Source: Chryseobacterium glaciei (lineage in GTDB: Bacteria; Bacteroidota; Bacteroidia; Flavobacteriales; Weeksellaceae). From it: 64,000 nt of DNA. Within the stretch, counting starts at the first letter, position 1; each line of letters begins with the position of its first letter. The translations under genes were made by a program, and so were the position numbers. The notes beneath the pieces were generated by a model. That model saw only the letters and a list, made by a program, of their open reading frames with translations, was not told where the DNA came from and did no database searches. Where the stretch lies: contig NZ_CP015199.1 in assembly GCF_001648155.1 (NCBI RefSeq), positions 4,039,001-4,103,000 on the forward strand, written 5' to 3'. Positions 25,900 through 34,050 of this stretch are shown piece after piece.

Positions 25900-26361
25900 G
25901 TGGAAAGACTCGACGAAAAGGATTTACAACTATTAAGAATCCTACAAAAGAATGCAAAATTGACCGTAAAAGAGTTGGCGAAAGAAGTCAATCTTTCAGC
26001 ATCGCCTGTTTTTGAGCGAGTGAAAAGACTCGAACAGGAAGGTTATATTAAACATTATGCAGCCGTTTTGGAAGCTGAAAAGCTGAATCGTGGTTTTACC
26101 GTTTTTTGTCAGGTCAAACTGAAAATTCATGACCGTTCTGTAGGAAATGAATTTGTGAAAGATATTCTACAAATTGAAGAAGTTGCTGAATGTTATAATA
26201 TTTCGGGCGATTTTGATTTTCTCCTAAAAGTTCAGGTTAGAGATATGAAGCATTATCAGGATTTTGTGTTCAATAAATTGGGCTCTGTAGATTCCATCGG
26301 AAGTACGCACAGCACTTTTGTGATGGCGGAGGTGAAGAATATTTATGGGGTGAATATTTAG
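25900..26361 (+). CDS. Lrp/AsnC-family transcriptional regulator
   Basis: A 153-residue feast/famine regulator. The N-terminal winged HTH is LDEKDLQLLRILQKNAKLTVKELAKEVNLSASPVFERVKRLEQEGYIKHYAAVL. The C-terminal RAM domain (about 65-150) contains the family pattern VAECYNISGDFDFLLKVQVRDM and ends with STHSTFVMAEVK. The start is GTG at 25900; no in-frame ATG fits as well. It is divergent from metE. It may respond to an amino acid such as methionine or leucine; the ligand is not known. Confidence 0.92.
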   Translation: MERLDEKDLQLLRILQKNAKLTVKELAKEVNLSASPVFERVKRLEQEGYIKHYAAVLEAEKLNRGFTVFCQVKLKIHDRSVGNEFVKDILQIEEVAECYNISGDFDFLLKVQVRDMKHYQDFVFNKLGSVDSIGSTHSTFVMAEVKNIYGVNI

Positions 26362-26367
26362 AAAATC

Positions 26368-26790
26368 TTATATGAATATTGAAAAGTTTGCCCATTCAAG
26401 CTTATTTAAAAGGTTATAAATATTTGTAGGACAATTCTCACAAATTGTTTTATATTTTAATTCTTCATCAGATATTAGTGTATCAAAGGTTGTTAATTTT
26501 GTATTGCAAACTTTACAATTCCCTTTATCTACTTGATTATTTACATATTCTAATTTTTCTATTTCTTCTATAATTTGGTTTGTAAGATAATAAATAGTTT
26601 GTTTACTTTCTTCAAAGTGAAGTTTTGAGAAATTATTTAGCTCCTTACATTCAGATTTCATTTTTGTAAATGTGGTTATCCTTTTTTCGTAAGGTTCAAG
26701 AATGTATTGGCTGCATAGTATATTGATTCTCCCAAGATAGCCAGAAGCTTTAAATATTTTTTCTGAATTTGGATTTTTTCTATTTATCAT
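26368..26790 (-). CDS. Small protein with C-terminal zinc-ribbon-like motif
   Basis: Not recognised. 140 residues: a helical N-terminal 90 residues, then CKVCNTKLTTFDTLISDEELKYKTICENC. This Cys4 string strongly resembles the N-terminus of the protein at 39946 (CALCGTPLTSMDTLLGENKLSDGSILCNKC), so both probably carry the same DUF4428-like zinc domain, at opposite ends. It is convergent with the Lrp-type gene, 6 bp away, with no clear terminator between them. Function unknown. Confidence 0.6.
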   Translation of the reverse strand: MINRKNPNSEKIFKASGYLGRINILCSQYILEPYEKRITTFTKMKSECKELNNFSKLHFEESKQTIYYLTNQIIEEIEKLEYVNNQVDKGNCKVCNTKLTTFDTLISDEELKYKTICENCPTNIYNLLNKLEWANFSIFI

Positions 26791-26822
26791 TATTTATTAT
26801 ATAAAAAGGATTTAATTACCAA

Positions 26823-27353
26823 TTATCTCCGACTTCTAATCCTACTCAAAGAAACAGAAGTAATTCCCAAATAAGAAGCAATATAATGCTGTGGAATCCT
26901 GCGGATAATCTCGGGAGACTGCTCAAATAATTGGTTGTAACGCTCTTCTGGCGTATCTTTTATTCTGGAAATAAATAATTTTTGATACTTTAAAAGTCTT
27001 TGCTGGAGATTGTTATAATAGAAATCTTTAATGTAAGGATTGCGTTCCATTTTTTGTTTGAAATCTTCAAGAGAAGCGCTGTAAACTGTAACAGGTTCTA
27101 TTGTTTCAATATTATAAAGGCTCGGTAAACTGTAAAAAAGACTTTCCCAGGATGAAATAAAAGCACCTTCAAACATGAACTGAAAAGTAATTTCTTTTCC
27201 GTCATTATTGAGCCATCCTCTCGTAACTCCTTTTTCGATATAGTAAAATTTTCGAGCGATTTTCCCTTCTTCAATCAAGAGTTGTTTGGGACCGAATTTT
27301 TCCTGTTCAAAATCGCTAAGTATAGTAGATAAAATTTTTTCATCAAGTTGCAT
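26823..27353 (-). CDS. Crp/Fnr-family transcriptional regulator
   Basis: A 176-residue regulator. Residues about 10-110 form a cyclic-nucleotide-binding-type beta-roll (FGPKQLLIEEGKIARKFYYIEKGVTRGWLNNDGKEITFQFMFEGAFISS). The C-terminus has a compact helix-turn-helix (ERIRRIPQHYIASYLGITSVSLSRIRSRR in outline). It lacks the arginine-rich phosphate cassette of true cAMP receptors, so cAMP may not be its ligand. This short Crp-like type is common in Bacteroidota. It is 81 bp downstream of a VOC-family gene on the same strand. Confidence 0.82.
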   Translation of the reverse strand: MQLDEKILSTILSDFEQEKFGPKQLLIEEGKIARKFYYIEKGVTRGWLNNDGKEITFQFMFEGAFISSWESLFYSLPSLYNIETIEPVTVYSASLEDFKQKMERNPYIKDFYYNNLQQRLLKYQKLFISRIKDTPEERYNQLFEQSPEIIRRIPQHYIASYLGITSVSLSRIRSRR

Positions 27354-27434
27354 TACGTGTTTATTACTAAGTTATGCATACGAAATTAGGCATTTTTTAA
27401 TCATCTTTTACTTAATGTGCGTATTTAGAATGAT

Positions 27435-27818
27435 TTAACTTAAATAATTGCTGATTTCAATTAAATTTTGATCAGGATCGCGGAAATACACAGATTTTAT
27501 TTTTCCCAAAGCGCCCGTTCTATCAACAATTCCTTCTATAATTTCTATATTTTTCTGTTTTAATTCTTCTAAAATATCATGAATATCAGTTACCGAAATA
27601 AAACAAAGATCTGCAGAACCAGCGGTTGGATGCACGGCTTTAGGTTCAAATTCATGACCTTTTTGATGAAGATTAATCTTTTGATTTCCAAAAGTCAGCG
27701 CTTTTCTGTTGTCTCCGAAGGTTACTACCTGAAATCCTAAAATATGAGTGTAGAATTCGATTGTTTTTTCAATATCAGCGACGGTTAATACGATATGGTC
27801 GATGTTTTGAATTTGCAT
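27435..27818 (-). CDS. VOC (glyoxalase/dioxygenase fold) protein
   Basis: A 127-residue single-domain VOC protein with two beta-alpha-beta-beta-beta modules: IDHIVLTVADIEKTIEFYTHILGFQVVTF and SADLCFISVTDIHDILEELKQKNIEIIEGIVDRTGALGKIKSVYFRDPDQNLIEIS. Candidate metal ligands are the first His (NIDHIV) and the C-terminal Glu (NLIEIS). The ATG at 27818 (MQIQNIDH) is preferred over the in-frame start 18 bp upstream. The substrate is unknown: the family covers glyoxalases, fosfomycin resistance enzymes and dioxygenases. Confidence 0.82.
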   Translation of the reverse strand: MQIQNIDHIVLTVADIEKTIEFYTHILGFQVVTFGDNRKALTFGNQKINLHQKGHEFEPKAVHPTAGSADLCFISVTDIHDILEELKQKNIEIIEGIVDRTGALGKIKSVYFRDPDQNLIEISNYLS

Positions 27819-27919
27819 GATTTTTTTATTTATCAATCAAATTTCGGAAGAAGTTTTAGATTTCTAAAACGTTTTTTTTCGATGGGATCGATCGGTGAAA
27901 GTGATAATGATATTCAGAT

Positions 27920-28684
27920 TTATAATGATTTAAAAGGAATTATTTTTTCTTGAAGTAGTTTACCTTTCAAATTGTCAGCATATTTATGGGCAAATTTCTC
28001 TTTTTCTACTTTTGGAAGACTGAAATAAAAATCATCTCTTGCTTCCTTTAATTCATGTTCTTCATCTTCATTTCCTGGTCTTTCAACTACTTCCAAGTAA
28101 TGAACATAATGTCCAAATTCATGTAATAATGTTCTGTAAAGTTGCGTGTTTCTTGAAGGTGCAGATTTTAATTCAGCAATAAATTCTCTTTTACTTTCAC
28201 TGAAAATATGCCCGTCCTGTTTGAGTCTTTCAAACTCTTTTTGCTCTTCAACAGTTTGTTTTCTTGTCCAAATTAATTTTTTATTTAAATCAATTGTATC
28301 TAAAATAATGGCAGGAAAATATTCATTTTCAAATTCATAACTATAAACCAATCTTCCCCAAACTGAAGAAATGGTTTCTTCTTTTCTTTTAGACTGTCTT
28401 AGAATGATGAATTTTAAATCTCCATAATCTTCAAATGGAACGTGTTCAATAATTTTAACCAAATCATTAATAGAGCATGAATGCATTGAATTTTCGCGAG
28501 TTTCTTCAACTACAAATAAAAATTCATGATCATTAATGATTCTGATTTCCTTTTGATACTTTTCAATTCTTTCATAAAAGGATAGTAAAGTTCCGTAAGG
28601 TGTAGAGATTTTCAGCTTGTTATTTTGCCCAAAACCTTGGTTTTCGGTTCCTATATTTCTGTTTCTTCGGGTTGGATTGAACAT
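27920..28684 (-). CDS. Putative zinc metalloprotease-like protein (HEFGHYVH)
   Basis: A 254-residue protein without a signal peptide. Near residue 205 it has LYRTLLHEFGHYVHYLEVVER: HEFGH is an HExxH zinc site followed by another His. E/D residues downstream (EDEEHELKEARDDFYFS) could give a third ligand, as in gluzincin-type peptidases. The N-terminal half (FNPTRRNRNIGTENQ..., STPYGTLLSFYERIEK) is unassigned. The frame is open to a TTG at 28717, inside the upstream frameshifted gene, so ATG 28684 is chosen. Activity is inferred from the motif only. Confidence 0.65.
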   Translation of the reverse strand: MFNPTRRNRNIGTENQGFGQNNKLKISTPYGTLLSFYERIEKYQKEIRIINDHEFLFVVEETRENSMHSCSINDLVKIIEHVPFEDYGDLKFIILRQSKRKEETISSVWGRLVYSYEFENEYFPAIILDTIDLNKKLIWTRKQTVEEQKEFERLKQDGHIFSESKREFIAELKSAPSRNTQLYRTLLHEFGHYVHYLEVVERPGNEDEEHELKEARDDFYFSLPKVEKEKFAHKYADNLKGKLLQEKIIPFKSL

Positions 28685-28709
28685 TGTATGTTTTTTAATT
28701 TGGAAAAAA

Positions 28710-29253
28710 CTATTCAAGATAATTTACGTTTATCAACCCTTTATTAAAGCTTACTCTAATAGTGTCATTATTTTGATATTCAAAAATAGATTTTAAATCA
28801 TTTTTAGTTCTGTTTTTATTAATGTTTTCTAAATCATTTCTTTCATGAACAGAGTCCTTATTATTTAGCCAAAAAGTTTTGTAGTCTTTATGGCTAATTA
28901 CATCATAGGTTTTTACAATTCTTGGCCCTTCCGTTTTTGAATTTATGTAAAGTATTGTGTTATCAATAAGGTTATGTAACCCATAATAAAAACCTATTCC
29001 ATAGATTATTAATATTAAAAAAATTCTCGTAATTTGAATTGTTTTAAGTTTTTTTCTTATGATGAAAATTATTACAGTTGTAATTACAATAAAAATTGAA
29101 AGCGTATATTTCCAAGAATAATTTTTAAAATCTTTTAAGTCATCATACAGTTATTTTTCTTTTTATGGTAGGTTTTAATACAAAGTTTTGTAATAAAAAT
29201 AGCACAATAAAACAGATAATAAATATGATTTGTGTCTTTGATATTTTTGCCAT
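28710..29253 (-). pseudogene. Frameshifted three-helix membrane protein gene
   Basis: Two adjoining frames read as one protein. The ATG at 29253 opens MAKISKTQIIFIICFIVLFL..., a membrane helix, but the frame stops at TGA 29143-29145 after 36 codons. Shifted by one base, an open frame without any ATG, GTG or TTG start runs from 29150 to the TAG at 28710, giving SWKYTLSIFIVITTVIIFII (helix 2), IFLILIIYGIGFYYGL (helix 3) and a 90-residue soluble tail ending INVNYLE. The junction lies near an A5-G-A5 tract (minus strand), so one base lost, a sequencing error or slippage could explain it. It follows 16 bp after another membrane gene. Confidence 0.6.
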
Positions 29254-29269
29254 TTATGAAGTGTTTTTT

Positions 29270-29875
29270 TTACAATCTGTTTCTTCTCATTTTCCCACTT
29301 AAAAGTACTATCAAAAATGTATTGATGAAAATCAGGTAAAACCCTATTTTGATTTGGTTTACATCTTCAATGACTTCACAAGCATAATAAAGAATTATTG
29401 AAGTAATTAATAAAAAAAGATTTAAAATCCCGAGTATTTTAATGAAAGTTATTTTTTCAAAAAATGAAAGAATCAACATAGTTATTGTCGAAATAAAAAA
29501 CAGCACTAATGTTAAATTTGGATAAAAACTTAAATCAAAGAATATCGATGTATTAAACTCTTTTTTACCGGATTCAAAAATCTTTAGTAAAAGACTATAA
29601 AAATTATACGTGTACTCTTTTTTTGCTTTTTGAATATTTACTTTTCGCTCTTCTAAAGCATTTTTTAAAAGTTTTTTACTTTCTTGCTTAGATAGAACTT
29701 CTATTTTAATGGTGTCATTGATAACTGTCTCCACAGTTTCACTACCTTGGGTAATCTCAGTAGGAACAGGAATTAGTTTATCTAACGATTGATCCGAACA
29801 AGTCCGTAAAAAAGGTAGAAAAAATAATAAAAGGGTTAATGAAAGTAAAGTTCTTAGTTTTAGTTTGTTTTTCAT
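29270..29875 (-). CDS. Membrane protein of unknown function
   Basis: Not recognised. 201 residues with an N-terminal hydrophobic segment (LRTLLSLTLLLFFLPFLRTC), a charged extracytoplasmic stretch (about 28-105) containing ETVETVINDTIKIEVLSKQESKK, and three further helices: YPNLTLVLFFISTITMLILSF, IKILGILNLFLLITSIILYYA and IGFYLIFINTFLIVLLSG. The C-terminus is basic (KMRRNR). It lies between nudK (14 bp upstream) and the frameshifted membrane gene, so the three may be one transcript. Confidence 0.6.
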   Translation of the reverse strand: MKNKLKLRTLLSLTLLLFFLPFLRTCSDQSLDKLIPVPTEITQGSETVETVINDTIKIEVLSKQESKKLLKNALEERKVNIQKAKKEYTYNFYSLLLKIFESGKKEFNTSIFFDLSFYPNLTLVLFFISTITMLILSFFEKITFIKILGILNLFLLITSIILYYACEVIEDVNQIKIGFYLIFINTFLIVLLSGKMRRNRL

Positions 29876-29889
29876 GGTTATTTGTAATT

Positions 29890-30471
29890 CTACATAATTT
29901 TTTTCACCCTCACATGCTGCAACAACATAATCGTCTTCGCATCCTTGATTTCACCCGAATCAATCATTGCAAGCGCATCTTCAAAAGAAAGCTCTAAAAC
30001 TTCAATATCTTCTCCTTCCTCTTCCAATCCGCCGCCGTTAGTGGTTTTCATTTCCTTAGAGTATTCAGCGATGAAGAAATGTAGAATTTCAGTTACGGAA
30101 CCGGGCGACATGTAAGATTCAAAAACTTTTTCAACTTTTGAGATCTTGTAGCCGGTTTCCTCTTCGGTTTCCCTTTTTATGCATTCTTCGGGATTGTCGT
30201 TGTCCAATAATCCGGCGCAGGTTTCAATAAGCATTCCGTCCGAATTTCCGTTGATATAAGTAGGTAAACGGAATTGTCTCGTTAAAATAACAGTTTTCAG
30301 ATCTTGATTATACAAAAGAATTGTTGCGCCATTTCCTCTGTCGTAAGCTTCTCTGCTTTGGGTTTGTACGGAACCATTGCTGTTTATTTTTTCGTAGGTG
30401 ATTTTATTTAAAGTATACCAGTTATCTGATAAAATTTCTGTTTTTAAGATCTTTACTTTGCTATTTTGCAT
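29890..30471 (-). CDS. nudK: Nudix hydrolase, NudK-type (GDP-mannose pyrophosphatase)
   Basis: Hydrolyses a nucleoside diphosphate-linked compound, most likely GDP-mannose. The N-terminus [23 protein letters not shown] and [28 protein letters not shown] match the ADP-ribose/GDP-mannose pyrophosphatase group. The Nudix box is [22 protein letters not shown]: the metal-binding RExxEE part is intact, but the first conserved Glu of the box (NudK has LLDNDE) is Asn here. The C-terminal [25 protein letters not shown] is typical. The length, 193 residues, fits NudK. Confidence 0.88.
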   Translation of the reverse strand: MQNSKVKILKTEILSDNWYTLNKITYEKINSNGSVQTQSREAYDRGNGATILLYNQDLKTVILTRQFRLPTYINGNSDGMLIETCAGLLDNDNPEECIKRETEEETGYKISKVEKVFESYMSPGSVTEILHFFIAEYSKEMKTTNGGGLEEEGEDIEVLELSFEDALAMIDSGEIKDAKTIMLLQHVRVKKIM

Positions 30472-30525
30472 TAGGGATTTGTTCTGTATTAAAATTTTAA
30501 ACTTATATCAATAGTTAATTTTCAA

Positions 30526-31098
30526 CTATAATTGTTGAAGATAAGTCAGTTTTGAATTTTTGATAAATTCTTCAGAAGAAGTGTCTTTTGTCGCACCTTT
30601 ATTGGTTAATTCAATGATATAAATAGGTGTTCCCGGAATTTTATTATCGTTGCATACAAGCTTAAATCTCTTGATTTTTGGATCTGTGCTTAATGAAACA
30701 AGCTCATCAGAAGAATTGATTCTCATATTGTTCACATCAAAAGAAGCACGAGGATCTTTTTGAAGTTTTAAAAATCTTTTCTGGCTTTTATCTGTCGTTT
30801 CGTCAAGGAATTTTTCCATTTGATAATCGGTCAGAAGCTGTGGATAAATGAGTCCTTCCTGCAAAAATAATTTGGTGGTTTTATCAGATTTATTGTAATT
30901 AATAACCTTGTCATCAAACTGAACAAGATTATCTTTTACGATTATTTTACCTTCGAATTTTTTATAGTTTTTCTTTTTGTAATCATTTTTAAAATGTTCA
31001 ACAATTGCCTTATCTTTTGAGCTTAAAGCTTCCTTTTTTTGAGCAAAAGTTGTCATAGATAATGATAAACAAAGGCTTAATGAAAATAACAGTTTCAT
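30526..31098 (-). CDS. Exported protein of unknown function
   Basis: Not recognised. Signal peptide MKLLFSLSLCLSLSMTTFAQ with cleavage after FAQ, then about 170 mature residues, lysine-rich at first (KKEALSSKDKAIVEHFKNDYKKKNYKKFEGKI), then mixed alpha/beta with no cysteine pair or lipobox. One cysteine in LVCNDNK. It is probably periplasmic. It sits 24 bp downstream of the SDR epimerase gene on the same strand. Confidence 0.65.
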   Translation of the reverse strand: MKLLFSLSLCLSLSMTTFAQKKEALSSKDKAIVEHFKNDYKKKNYKKFEGKIIVKDNLVQFDDKVINYNKSDKTTKLFLQEGLIYPQLLTDYQMEKFLDETTDKSQKRFLKLQKDPRASFDVNNMRINSSDELVSLSTDPKIKRFKLVCNDNKIPGTPIYIIELTNKGATKDTSSEEFIKNSKLTYLQQL

Positions 31099-31122
31099 AT
31101 ATTTTGTAATTTTTATTTTAAT

Positions 31123-32031
31123 TTATTTTTTGTTGAGCAGATCTTCCAAAGCTGCTTTTAAATCAGGAAATTCAAACTGAAATCCTGCATTCTGAATTTT
31201 TTGTGAAGATGCTCGTGAACCTTCCAGCAAAGCGTCTGCCAATTCTCCAAATATCAGTTTTAAAACAAAACTCGGAACATTTGGCATAAACAGTGGTTTT
31301 TTAACGACTTCAGCGATTTTCTTAGTTAAATTTTCGTTCGTTGTATGTTGTGGTGAATTCGCATTGTAAGCTCCTTCTATATTTGAATTTTTTAAAGCAA
31401 ATTCATAAATAGAGCAAATATCCTTCACATGAATCCAAGGCATATATTGTTTTCCGTTTCCGAGAGGTGAACCGATGCCTAAATTTATCGTTGGTAACAT
31501 CTTTTTTAAAGCTCCTTCTTTTTCTGAAAGCACGACTGCTGTACGAATTTTCACGACTCTTTCTGCTAAATTCTGTTCTTTAAAATCATCTGTAGATCTT
31601 TCCCAAAGCACAACAACTTCACTTAGAAAGTCATTTCCGGGAGAATCGTCTTCAGTATAGATTTTTTCCGTTGTTATAGTTCCATAATAATTAATTCCTG
31701 AAGCTGAAATGAAAGACTTAAGTTTAATATTTTTCTTTCTTAATGTATCTAAAAGTAATTTTGCAGAATCTACACGGCTTGAAATCAATTCTTTTTTTCG
31801 CTCATCAGTCCAGCGTTTTTCAGAAATATTGGCTCCGGCTAAATGAATGATGTGAGAAATATTTTCAAAGGCAGATTCATCGATTGTCCCATTTTTTATG
31901 TTCCATTCGAAGTCGTTAGCACGTTGTTTTTTTCGGGTTAAAAATCGTACAGAATATTCTTTTTCAAGCTTTTTGGATAATTCCTGGGCAACCATTCCGT
32001 TGGCCCCGGTAATCAAAACAACTTCTTTCAT
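31123..32031 (-). CDS. TIGR01777-family epimerase (SDR superfamily)
   Basis: A 302-residue NAD(P)-dependent extended-SDR protein: VLITGANGMVAQELSKKL is the nucleotide-binding loop, SGINYYG holds the YxxxK-region tyrosine position, and the C-terminal VPSFVLKLIFGELADALLEGSRASSQKIQNAGFQFEFPDLKAAL is the DUF1731 tail typical of YfcH-like proteins. The substrate is not known; in other bacteria some relatives are linked to cell division or sugar epimerisation. It is followed by an exported protein gene and lies 27 bp after a small zinc protein gene. Confidence 0.88.
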   Translation of the reverse strand: MKEVVLITGANGMVAQELSKKLEKEYSVRFLTRKKQRANDFEWNIKNGTIDESAFENISHIIHLAGANISEKRWTDERKKELISSRVDSAKLLLDTLRKKNIKLKSFISASGINYYGTITTEKIYTEDDSPGNDFLSEVVVLWERSTDDFKEQNLAERVVKIRTAVVLSEKEGALKKMLPTINLGIGSPLGNGKQYMPWIHVKDICSIYEFALKNSNIEGAYNANSPQHTTNENLTKKIAEVVKKPLFMPNVPSFVLKLIFGELADALLEGSRASSQKIQNAGFQFEFPDLKAALEDLLNKK

Positions 32032-32058
32032 AATAATTAAATTTAATTTTAATGTAGA

Positions 32059-32403
32059 TTATGCTTGATTTTTTACAATCAAAACAAAATCATCTTCTAA
32101 CAATTTATAGCCGTAATCATAGATAAATTTGTACTCGGAACCATTTTTATAGACTTTAAAATTGGTGAAATAATCAAAATCAAAACCCAAGCCATCTAAT
32201 TTAGATTTAGGAACTTTAGTTTTCCCGTCAATATTTATTTCACCTAAAATTCTGTAATTTTTACGAAGTTTATTATTCACGTTTCGCATAAAATTATTAG
32301 AATCTTTATTCTGCTTATTATTGTAGGCATTTCGGCAGGCATCGTTGCAGAATTTTTTATCTGACCGACCGATAATTTTTTCGCCACATTCTAGACAATC
32401 CAT
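32059..32403 (-). CDS. Small protein with N-terminal zinc ribbon
   Basis: 114 residues. The N-terminus MDCLECGEKIIGRSDKKFCNDACRNAYNN is a four-cysteine zinc ribbon (CxxC...CxxxC) of the kind found in DUF2116-like proteins. The rest (FMRNVNNKLRKNYRILGEI ... FDFDYFTNFKVYKNGSEYKFIYDYGYKLLEDDFVLIVK) is compact and beta-rich, and occurs in similar proteins of this group; its role is unknown. It starts 6 bp after the HPP gene. Confidence 0.7.
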   Translation of the reverse strand: MDCLECGEKIIGRSDKKFCNDACRNAYNNKQNKDSNNFMRNVNNKLRKNYRILGEINIDGKTKVPKSKLDGLGFDFDYFTNFKVYKNGSEYKFIYDYGYKLLEDDFVLIVKNQA

Positions 32404-32409
32404 AATTTT

Positions 32410-33006
32410 TTACTTTTTCATTCTGTGTGTTTGTTTTTTTCTCAATAATCTTATAAATCTGTTGTGCGTAGGGTAGCTTCTGTTTGGGGTGAGATTGTTG
32501 AAGAACAGAGCAACGATCAACAGTATAATACATCCCGACAAAACGGGAGAAATCACATACCAATAGCCTAATTCAGGAATTTTTCCTGTCGAACTCACGG
32601 CAATTAAAGCTGTCGCTCCACCTGGAGGATGCAGAGTTTTGGTGTATTGCATTAATATGATGGAAAATGCAACGGCTAACGGAGCGGATAACCAAATAAT
32701 ATCGGGAACAATTTTATAAACGGTAACGCCGACAATAGCAGAAAGTACATGACCGCCAATTAAATTTCTAGGCTGTGCCAACGGACTTTGAATGGCTCCA
32801 TAAATTAAAACACTTGAGGCCCCAAAAGAACCGATCAAAAATACATTTTCCGCCTGCAATAGTTGATGAGATTGGATAAATGCAATAAGTCCAATTCCAA
32901 AGAATGCGCCTAAAAATGACCAGAAATGTTCTTTATAATCAACCAGCGTTTCTTTATATATTACATATTTTGAAACTCTGAATGTTCTTTTTATTGTTTT
33001 CTTCAT
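32410..33006 (-). CDS. HPP-family integral membrane protein
   Basis: 198 residues with four or five membrane helices. The HPP motif TLHPPGGATALIAV lies at about residues 125-138, followed by a last helix (YWYVISPVLSGCIILLIVALFF) and a basic tail (RKKQTHRMKK). Related HPP proteins are proposed nitrite or anion transporters in chloroplasts and bacteria; a transport role here is inferred. It is the first gene of a run continuing with the zinc protein and the epimerase. Confidence 0.85.
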   Translation of the reverse strand: MKKTIKRTFRVSKYVIYKETLVDYKEHFWSFLGAFFGIGLIAFIQSHQLLQAENVFLIGSFGASSVLIYGAIQSPLAQPRNLIGGHVLSAIVGVTVYKIVPDIIWLSAPLAVAFSIILMQYTKTLHPPGGATALIAVSSTGKIPELGYWYVISPVLSGCIILLIVALFFNNLTPNRSYPTHNRFIRLLRKKQTHRMKK

Positions 33007-33218
33007 AGATATTCAAAGATACGTAATTATCCGTTTTCAAACGACTGTGAAGAGATTTAGAGAAAATATTTTTAATACTATTTATTAATGTAATAATAGA
33101 ATATAAATTTTATTTAATAATTGTATTATTGATTTAAATTTTTCGTTAATATTGATAAAATTAACAATTTATTTATATTAAAAGGCTTTAAAATTAGTAA
33201 TTGTAATGTTAATTGATT

Positions 33219-33226
33219 TACCTTTG
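33219..33226 (+). promoter_or_regulatory. Putative promoter -7 box of the secreted paralogue pair
   Basis: TACCTTTG fits TAnnTTTG, 82 bp before the ATG at 33309. The rest of the 302-bp gap (33007-33308) is very AT-rich and shows nothing else except the inverted repeat just below this box. Confidence 0.5.
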
Positions 33227-33229
33227 GTG

Positions 33230-33253
33230 ATATTTCAACAAATTTTGAAATAT
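33230..33253. promoter_or_regulatory. 9-bp inverted repeat at the transcription start area
   Basis: ATATTTCAA and TTGAAATAT are perfect inverted arms six bases apart, 3 bp after the -7 box. This could be an operator or a stem at the 5' end of the mRNA. Confidence 0.45.
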
Positions 33254-33308
33254 TCTGATAAATTTTCCCCCTTAATTACTAATAATCAAACTTAATTTCA
33301 ATTCAAAC

Positions 33309-34013
33309 ATGAAAAAAACAATACTTTTAGTTACAGTTTTGTTCTCTACATTTTATTATTCCCAAGTTGGTATTAACACTTCTAATCCTCAAGGTCAGTT
33401 TACTATTGATGCAGCTAAAGATAATCCTGCTACAGGAACGCCCAATGCTGCTCAACAATTAAATGACTTTACGGTAACATCTACAGGAAATGTAGGTATC
33501 GGAACGAATGCGCCAACGAATAAAGTTCATATAAATGGTGATTTTAGATTAACAGATGGTACGCAGGCAAATGGTAAGATCTTGGTTTCTGATGTAAATG
33601 GAGTTGGAACTTGGCAGGATTCAAGTCCAGCAGTTATTGTTACTTCTACCACGGGAACTCAGGTGCCGCTGGCTGTTGCTTTCACTTGGATCGGTTCTTC
33701 TGCAACGGTTACTATCCCGGGATATTATCTTATAAGTCCTCGTTTAATTACAGATAAAACTCCTGCAAACTGCGGAAATTTTATTGCATATAATTTAAGC
33801 AAAAGCTCTACAGCTATTTTAAATCCGGCATTCCCACTTCAGGATTCCCACTTTGCACCGGGTACTGTTACAGATTTTATTTATTCTACCAATGTTGCTT
33901 TGTTGGAAGCAGGAACATATTATATGTTTGTGCGCTACAGTGGAGGTTGTACTTCGAATACGACAAGGCTTAATGCCGGTCAGAATAGTTTTACCCTTAC
34001 ATTATTAAAATAA
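33309..34013 (+). CDS. Secreted protein with GIxTxxPQGxFxIDA motif, copy 1
   Basis: A 234-residue exported protein. Signal peptide MKKTILLVTVLFSTFYYSQ, then VGINTSNPQGQFTIDAAKDN and VGIGTNAPTNKVHINGDFRL, a pattern seen in tail-fibre-like repeats (VGIGTxxPxxxLHV) of Bacteroidota surface proteins. The C-terminal half (TWIGSSATVTIPGYYLISPRLITDKTP ... NAGQNSFTLTLLK) is beta-rich. Its tandem neighbour at 34051 is clearly a paralogue. No sorting signal of the usual T9SS type was recognised. Function unknown. Confidence 0.75.
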   Translation: MKKTILLVTVLFSTFYYSQVGINTSNPQGQFTIDAAKDNPATGTPNAAQQLNDFTVTSTGNVGIGTNAPTNKVHINGDFRLTDGTQANGKILVSDVNGVGTWQDSSPAVIVTSTTGTQVPLAVAFTWIGSSATVTIPGYYLISPRLITDKTPANCGNFIAYNLSKSSTAILNPAFPLQDSHFAPGTVTDFIYSTNVALLEAGTYYMFVRYSGGCTSNTTRLNAGQNSFTLTLLK

Positions 34014-34050
34014 CTTGCTACCTATGATTTATAAAAATAAGCGGAATAAG

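Noticed and set aside
28685..28717. TTG start for the HExxH protein
   Set aside because: It would overlap the end of the upstream frameshifted gene, and an ATG lies 33 bp on.
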